A DNA stretch of 64,000 bases from Rhynochetos jubatus (taxonomy: Eukaryota; Chordata; Aves; Eurypygiformes; Rhynochetidae), in NCBI GenBank assembly GCA_027574665.1, contig CM050650.1, positions 95,267,086 through 95,331,085 of the forward strand, written 5' to 3'. The translations under genes and the position numbers were made by a program. Position 1 is the stretch's first letter; the number at the start of each line of letters is the position of its first letter. The notes under the pieces were generated by a model, which saw only the letters and a program-made list of their open reading frames with translations, did no database searches and had not been told where the DNA came from. This document shows positions 59,406 to 64,000 of the stretch, in pieces.

Positions 59406-60374
59406 AACTTGACAGAGAAACAGATAAAATCTATGTGCTTAAAAGTAGTTATTAGTAATAAGGTAGATATGTATACATGTAAATAAATATGTACTTGTAT
59501 TTAATTGTCTTCAGGTTTTATGTTATGAACAATTTACTATTCAATACAAGGATAATTAAGGAAGAATACAAATAAAAATTGAGTTTTCCCCAAGTTTCTT
59601 TACTTTCTATTGGGATATTTAATTAAGATTTAATAAGTCTTACCCTAGATTACTCACTGATCTCTTCATGCTGATATTTCTTCATTGTCTTCCATTCTAT
59701 TTTGTTACTGTCTTAAACTAAATTACATAAGCACCCATTTTAATCTAAGAAACTGGAAGGAAGACACTTTCAGGACTGTGTAATATTGTGACATCCACAG
59801 TGTTATAATGGCCAAAAAGCTCGTAATAAAAAATAGATAATGTTTGGCAATGGAAAAATAGATCCGTCATTGTACAGCCACATACACAGGAGATAAAAGG
59901 AGTCAGGGAAGAAAAAGAAGGTAGATGCTAGTAACCAGATATTATCACCAATTCTTTCATTATAACGTGGTCACGATCCGAAAGCCAGACTACAGAAAGG
60001 TATACCTGATCAGCTTTGCTTCGTAGTAGTCTATCTTTATAATGCCAGTCTGTCACCTTTTCACAAGCAGTCACTTTTTAAATTATAACTGAATCCTTAC
60101 AATATTTTCGTTGAATATTCAGTGGCACTGCTAACACCACTGTATACCGGAGCACGTATAGTTTTTATTGCATTGTTTCTTTGCTCTTGCTGAATGTAGG
60201 GAGTGATAATTTTTATTAAGAAATCAAAGGTTATATTACACAAACCAAGAAGAAATTGGTTTGCACAAATACAACAATAATATTATTCTCATAACTGAAT
60301 GGCAAGTTAGTTGAAACAGAATTTGTTCAGTGGATTCCTGTGAATGAGTTAAAACGAAAGAGAAATAAGAAAAT
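59406..60374. other. AT-rich single-copy DNA, no gene seen
   Basis: No gene or repeat supported. Confidence 0.5.
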
Positions 60375-62391
60375 GTTAATATCCTCCAAGTGATAGAGAA
60401 GCTGATGAGGAGGGGTCCCATGCTGGACCTTGTTCTTACTAACAGGGAGGAGCTGGATGGGAATGTGAAGCTCAAGGGCAGCCTTGGCGGCAGGGACCAT
60501 GAAACGGTGGAGATTGAGATTCTTAAGGAGGCAAGAAGGGGGCGCAGCAAGCTTGCTACCCTGGACTTCAGGAGAGCAGACTTTGGACTCTTCAGGGAAC
60601 TGATTGGCTGAGTTCAATGGGATGAAGCCCTGGAGGGAAGAGGGGCACAAAAAAGCTAGCGAGCAACCACGGATCTTTTTCTCCAAGTTCAGGAGGAAAT
60701 CCTAAAGAAGAGGAAGTCAGGTAAAAATCCCAGGAGGCCTACGTGGATGAACACGCAGCTCCTGTACAAAGAGAGGCACAAAAAGGAAGCCTACTGTGAG
60801 TGGAAGCAGGGACAAATAGCCTAGCAGCAATACAGACTTACTGTCTGAGAAGTCAGGGATCAGGTTAGGAAAGCTAAAGCCCTGATAGAATTAAACCTGG
60901 CCAGGGACATCAAGGCCAACAAGAAGGACTATTATCAGTACATAGCTGATAAAAGGAAGATCAGGGAAAATGTGGGCCCTCTGTGGAAGGAAACAGGAGA
61001 GGTGGTTTCCCAGGATATGGAGAAGGCCAAAATGTTCAATGATTTTTTGCCTTGGTCTTCACTGGCAAGGGTGCAAGCCCTACCCTCGAGTTGCAGAAGG
61101 CAAGGGCAGGGACTGGGACAATTGAGAGTTGCCCCTGGTTAGAGAGGATCAGGTTCAGGAGCACCTAAGGAACCTGAAGGTGCACAAGTCCATGGGACCT
61201 GATGAAATACATCCGTCCTGAGGGAACTGGCGGATGATGTTACAAAACTTCTATCCATCATATTCAAGATGTTGTGGTGGTCTCCACAGAGTAGAAAAGG
61301 GGAAATGTTAACCCCATCTTTAAAAAGGTAAAAAAGGAAGATCTGGGGAACTACAGGCCAGTCAGTCTCACCTCTGTGCCTGGCATATCATGGAGCCGGT
61401 CCTCTTGGAAAATATGATAAGACACATGGAAAACAAGGAGGTGATTGGTGACAGCCAATATGGCTTCACCAAAGGCAGATCATGCCTGACAAATCTGATG
61501 GCCTTCTACAATGGTGTCACAACTTTGGTGGATAGACGTTGGGTAACTGATGTCACCTATCTGGACTTGTGCAAAGTGTTTGACACTGTTCCTCACAGAA
61601 ACCTTGTCTCTAAATTGGCAAGGCATGGATTTGAGAGACGGACCACTTGTTGGCTAAAGAACTGACTATACAGTTGCAATCAAAGGGTTGTGGTCAATGG
61701 CTTGATATCTGAGTGGAGACCAGTGATAAGTGGTGTTCCTCAGGGTTTGGTATTGGGACTGATGGTTTTGAGTGTACCTTCAGCAAGTTTGCCGATGACC
61801 CCAAGCTGTGTGGTGCAGTTGACATGCTGGAGGGAAGGGATGCCATCCAGAGAGATCTTGACAGGCTGGAGAGGTGAGTCTGTGCCAATTGCATGAAGTT
61901 CAAGGTCAAGTGCAAGGTTTTGCACATGGGTCGAGGCAATCTGACCCATGTGCACAAGTACAGGCTGGGTGGAGAATGGCTTGAAAGCAGCCCTGAGAGG
62001 AATAACTTGGAGGAATTAGTGGACAAAACACTGGACATGAGGCAGCAATGTGCACTGGCAGCCCAGAAAATCAACTGTATACTGGGATGTATTGAGAAGT
62101 GGGGCCAGCAGGTCAAGGGAGGGGATTCTCCGCTTCTGCTCCTGCTCTCGTGAGACTTCACCTGCAGTACTGCATCTGGTTCTGGAGCCTCCAACATAAG
62201 AAGGATATCGACCAGTTGGACTGAGTCCAGAGGAGGGCCATGAAGAGGATTACAAAGCTGGAGCATCTCTCCTATGAAGAAAGGCTGAGACAGCTAGGCT
62301 TGTTCAGTCTGGAGATCGGAAGGCTCCAGGGAGACCTTATAGCTCCTTCCAGTACCTGAAGGGGCCTACAAGAAAGCTTGGCAGGGGGACT
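60375..62391 (+). mobile_element. CR1 LINE, about 2 kb: late endonuclease to RT C-terminus, 3' end missing
   Basis: The longest CR1 here. It starts in the C-terminal endonuclease region with LDLVLTNREELDGNVKLKG, GGRDHETVEIEILKEARRG and SKLATLDFRRADFGLFREL. It then runs through the linker ('gaactacaggccagtcagtc') into the [11 protein letters not shown]-like, [106 protein letters not shown] deletion after [10 protein letters not shown] removes most of the FNxFINDL stretch. T in FADDT is replaced by P. ORF2 is split by several frameshifts and stops. The match ends at 'tacctgaaggggcctacaag' plus a few bases, and the usual ORF2 end, 3' UTR and tail are missing, so the 3' side was deleted after insertion. 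Confidence 0.95.
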
Positions 62392-64000
62392 AATCAATAA
62401 AACTTTTATAAGGCAAAATAATTAGAAGCAGAATTTCTCTGGAATCAGATACTACAAGCAGAAGGGTTTTAAGGTGAAGATTACTATCTTCAAACTATGA
62501 CACTTCATAGCGATGAAAATCCAAATATTCATACCATGAATAAAATCTATAACATATGGGGGACAAAACATGTATCTGTTCTACAGGTAGAATGATTTAA
62601 TGTAGAATCATCACAATAGTAACATACAAAAATATATAAGGAAAGAATCCCTTCAGGAGGACATACACATCTTTGTTATATACAGAGAAAAAATGAAACT
62701 GATTGAAACATAAGAGTTCATGGCCCACAGCATATGTGTAGTAATAGATCTTTATAAATTATTTTGAGCATCAGGAAGCAGCCCCAGAAGCAAAACTTAT
62801 TCCACTGTTCTTCTCTCAACAGAGAGTTTCATACAGAGCTGTTACTGCAGTATGGAAATAGAGAGCATAGTCTGTAGCAAATATTGTTAAAAGCATGCTT
62901 GAAAGGTCTTCCTATTAATTTGCTTTCTGAGCCTATATTATTTAACACTCAGAAGAAGAGCGTATGAGAGACATAAATTGCTAATAGGTTGGGGTAGTCT
63001 TAAGCAGGTTGGAGCACCAGAGAATGCTCTAAGTAATCAAATGAAAAACTTTCATGGTATGGTCATATTGGGAACCTATGCACTTGTCCCTCCCCCACAC
63101 CACCCCCCTCCTTCTGGGCCTCTTTCTCTCCTAAAAACCTGTAAAGAACATCTAATATTTCTTCAAGCAGAAATACATATATAAATGTAAATCAATTAAA
63201 ATTACTGAACCTTGTTTTTACACAGAATCAACTTACAGAAGCAGAAGCTATTTCTGGCTTTTATATATAAGTGTAAGCATGCTCAAACCTTTCATTTTTT
63301 GAACTTATCTTTAGCCATCAAATGTCAACTCCATTTCATATCATTAAAAAAGAAAAAAAAAGATTAAGGAAAAATGTTGAGGCTAAGGCCAGATGAGTAG
63401 AATGAACATTTAATTAACATCTCAAAATGAGAGATCATCTGGTTGAAATGAGATAAATTACTCTGAATTTTTTTAATAAGGTCTATGAACATCAGAAGAA
63501 AGGCGACAATTGCAAATGAAAAATAAGTGAACATGGAAGAACTGTTCAGTGCCTATCAGGAGTAAATCACATTTGTTTTACTAATATGTTAGAGATTATA
63601 TTCCTTAACAATGACAGGGCTAGATGTGGATTTCAGGAAAGAGGGAGATATTGGTTCTTTGCTGCTTCTGCTTGTCTGTATCCAGGGAAGGAAACATCCA
63701 GGAGGCTGTAAAGTTTAGTAGAATTCATGAAGGATGTCTAGCCCAGGCTTAGGAGCCTGGAGTTGAAGTTGTTATAATACCATTTTTAGTAGACCACCAG
63801 AGCTCAAAAATCATAGGAAAAATTCTTGAAGTATCAGAAATTAGTTTGAAACATTTGCTGACTTGACATACCATCTGAAGAAAACAAACTTGAACAGCAA
63901 TGACATTATGAAAACCTGGTCTGCTATGGAGCACTAAGTATGAGAGTTGTGTTTCAAAAAACCTAAAAAACCTAGCTTACATAAATATACTATGATGATG
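62392..64000. other. AT-rich single-copy DNA, no gene seen
   Basis: Contains a C-rich patch at about 63088-63112 and an A-rich run at 63347-63362. The missing 3' end of the preceding CR1 does not reappear here. Confidence 0.5.
63088..63112 (-). repeat. C-rich tract (G-rich on minus strand)
   Basis: Runs of three, five and six C separated by short spacers. Weak quadruplex potential on the minus strand. Confidence 0.5.

Noticed and set aside
1-64000. CRISPR arrays, bacterial operons, rRNA or tRNA genes
   Set aside because: No regularly spaced identical repeats, no operon-like gene packing and no cloverleaf-type sequence were recognised. The sequence is vertebrate in character.

Overview
The window looks like a gene-poor, AT-rich stretch of a bird genome. 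The evidence is the repeat set. There are at least seven recent CR1 LINE fragments, most ending in the CR1-type 3' octamer tail (ATTCTRTGAT-like). There are also several short solitary LTRs opening with the avian-type starts TGTCGTGGTTTAACC or TGTGGTGGGTTGACC, and almost no SINE material. All assignments come from reading the sequence and from remembered family consensus. No database was searched, and I cannot name the species.

Layout: 1-13 kb is single-copy AT-rich DNA with one LTR remnant (1156-1594) and a palindromic repeat (10814-10984). At 13.2-14.2 kb there is a candidate exon (13250-13353, +) just upstream of a solo LTR with a perfect 5-bp target duplication (13446-14153). At 17.9-18.3 kb there is an L2-like reverse-transcriptase relic, and at 21.3-22.5 kb two minus-strand CR1 fragments. 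A candidate two-exon reading frame lies on the minus strand at 24.7-25.2 kb. Plus-strand CR1 pieces lie near 27.6, 32.8, 39.5 and 46.6 kb, a solo LTR at 44.6 kb, and a candidate minus-strand exon at 47.6 kb. At 52.8-56.3 kb there is a three-level nest: LTR, CR1 inside it, and a second LTR inside the CR1. A very old CR1 (minus) lies at 58.5-59.4 kb, and the longest recent CR1, from late endonuclease through reverse transcriptase, at 60.4-62.4 kb.

No complete host gene, rRNA, tRNA or CRISPR array is visible. Three splice-bounded open segments are worth testing as exons, but I recognise none of their products, and chance pseudo-exons are common in vertebrate introns and gene deserts.

The most unusual structure is a 223-bp near-identical inverted pair (21288-21510 against 39781-40003, four mismatches by eye). 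It crosses the end of one CR1 into its unique flank. In the second copy it sits inside another CR1, between two copies of the same CR1 motif. This looks like a short templated insertion or gene-conversion patch between inverted CR1s about 18 kb apart.
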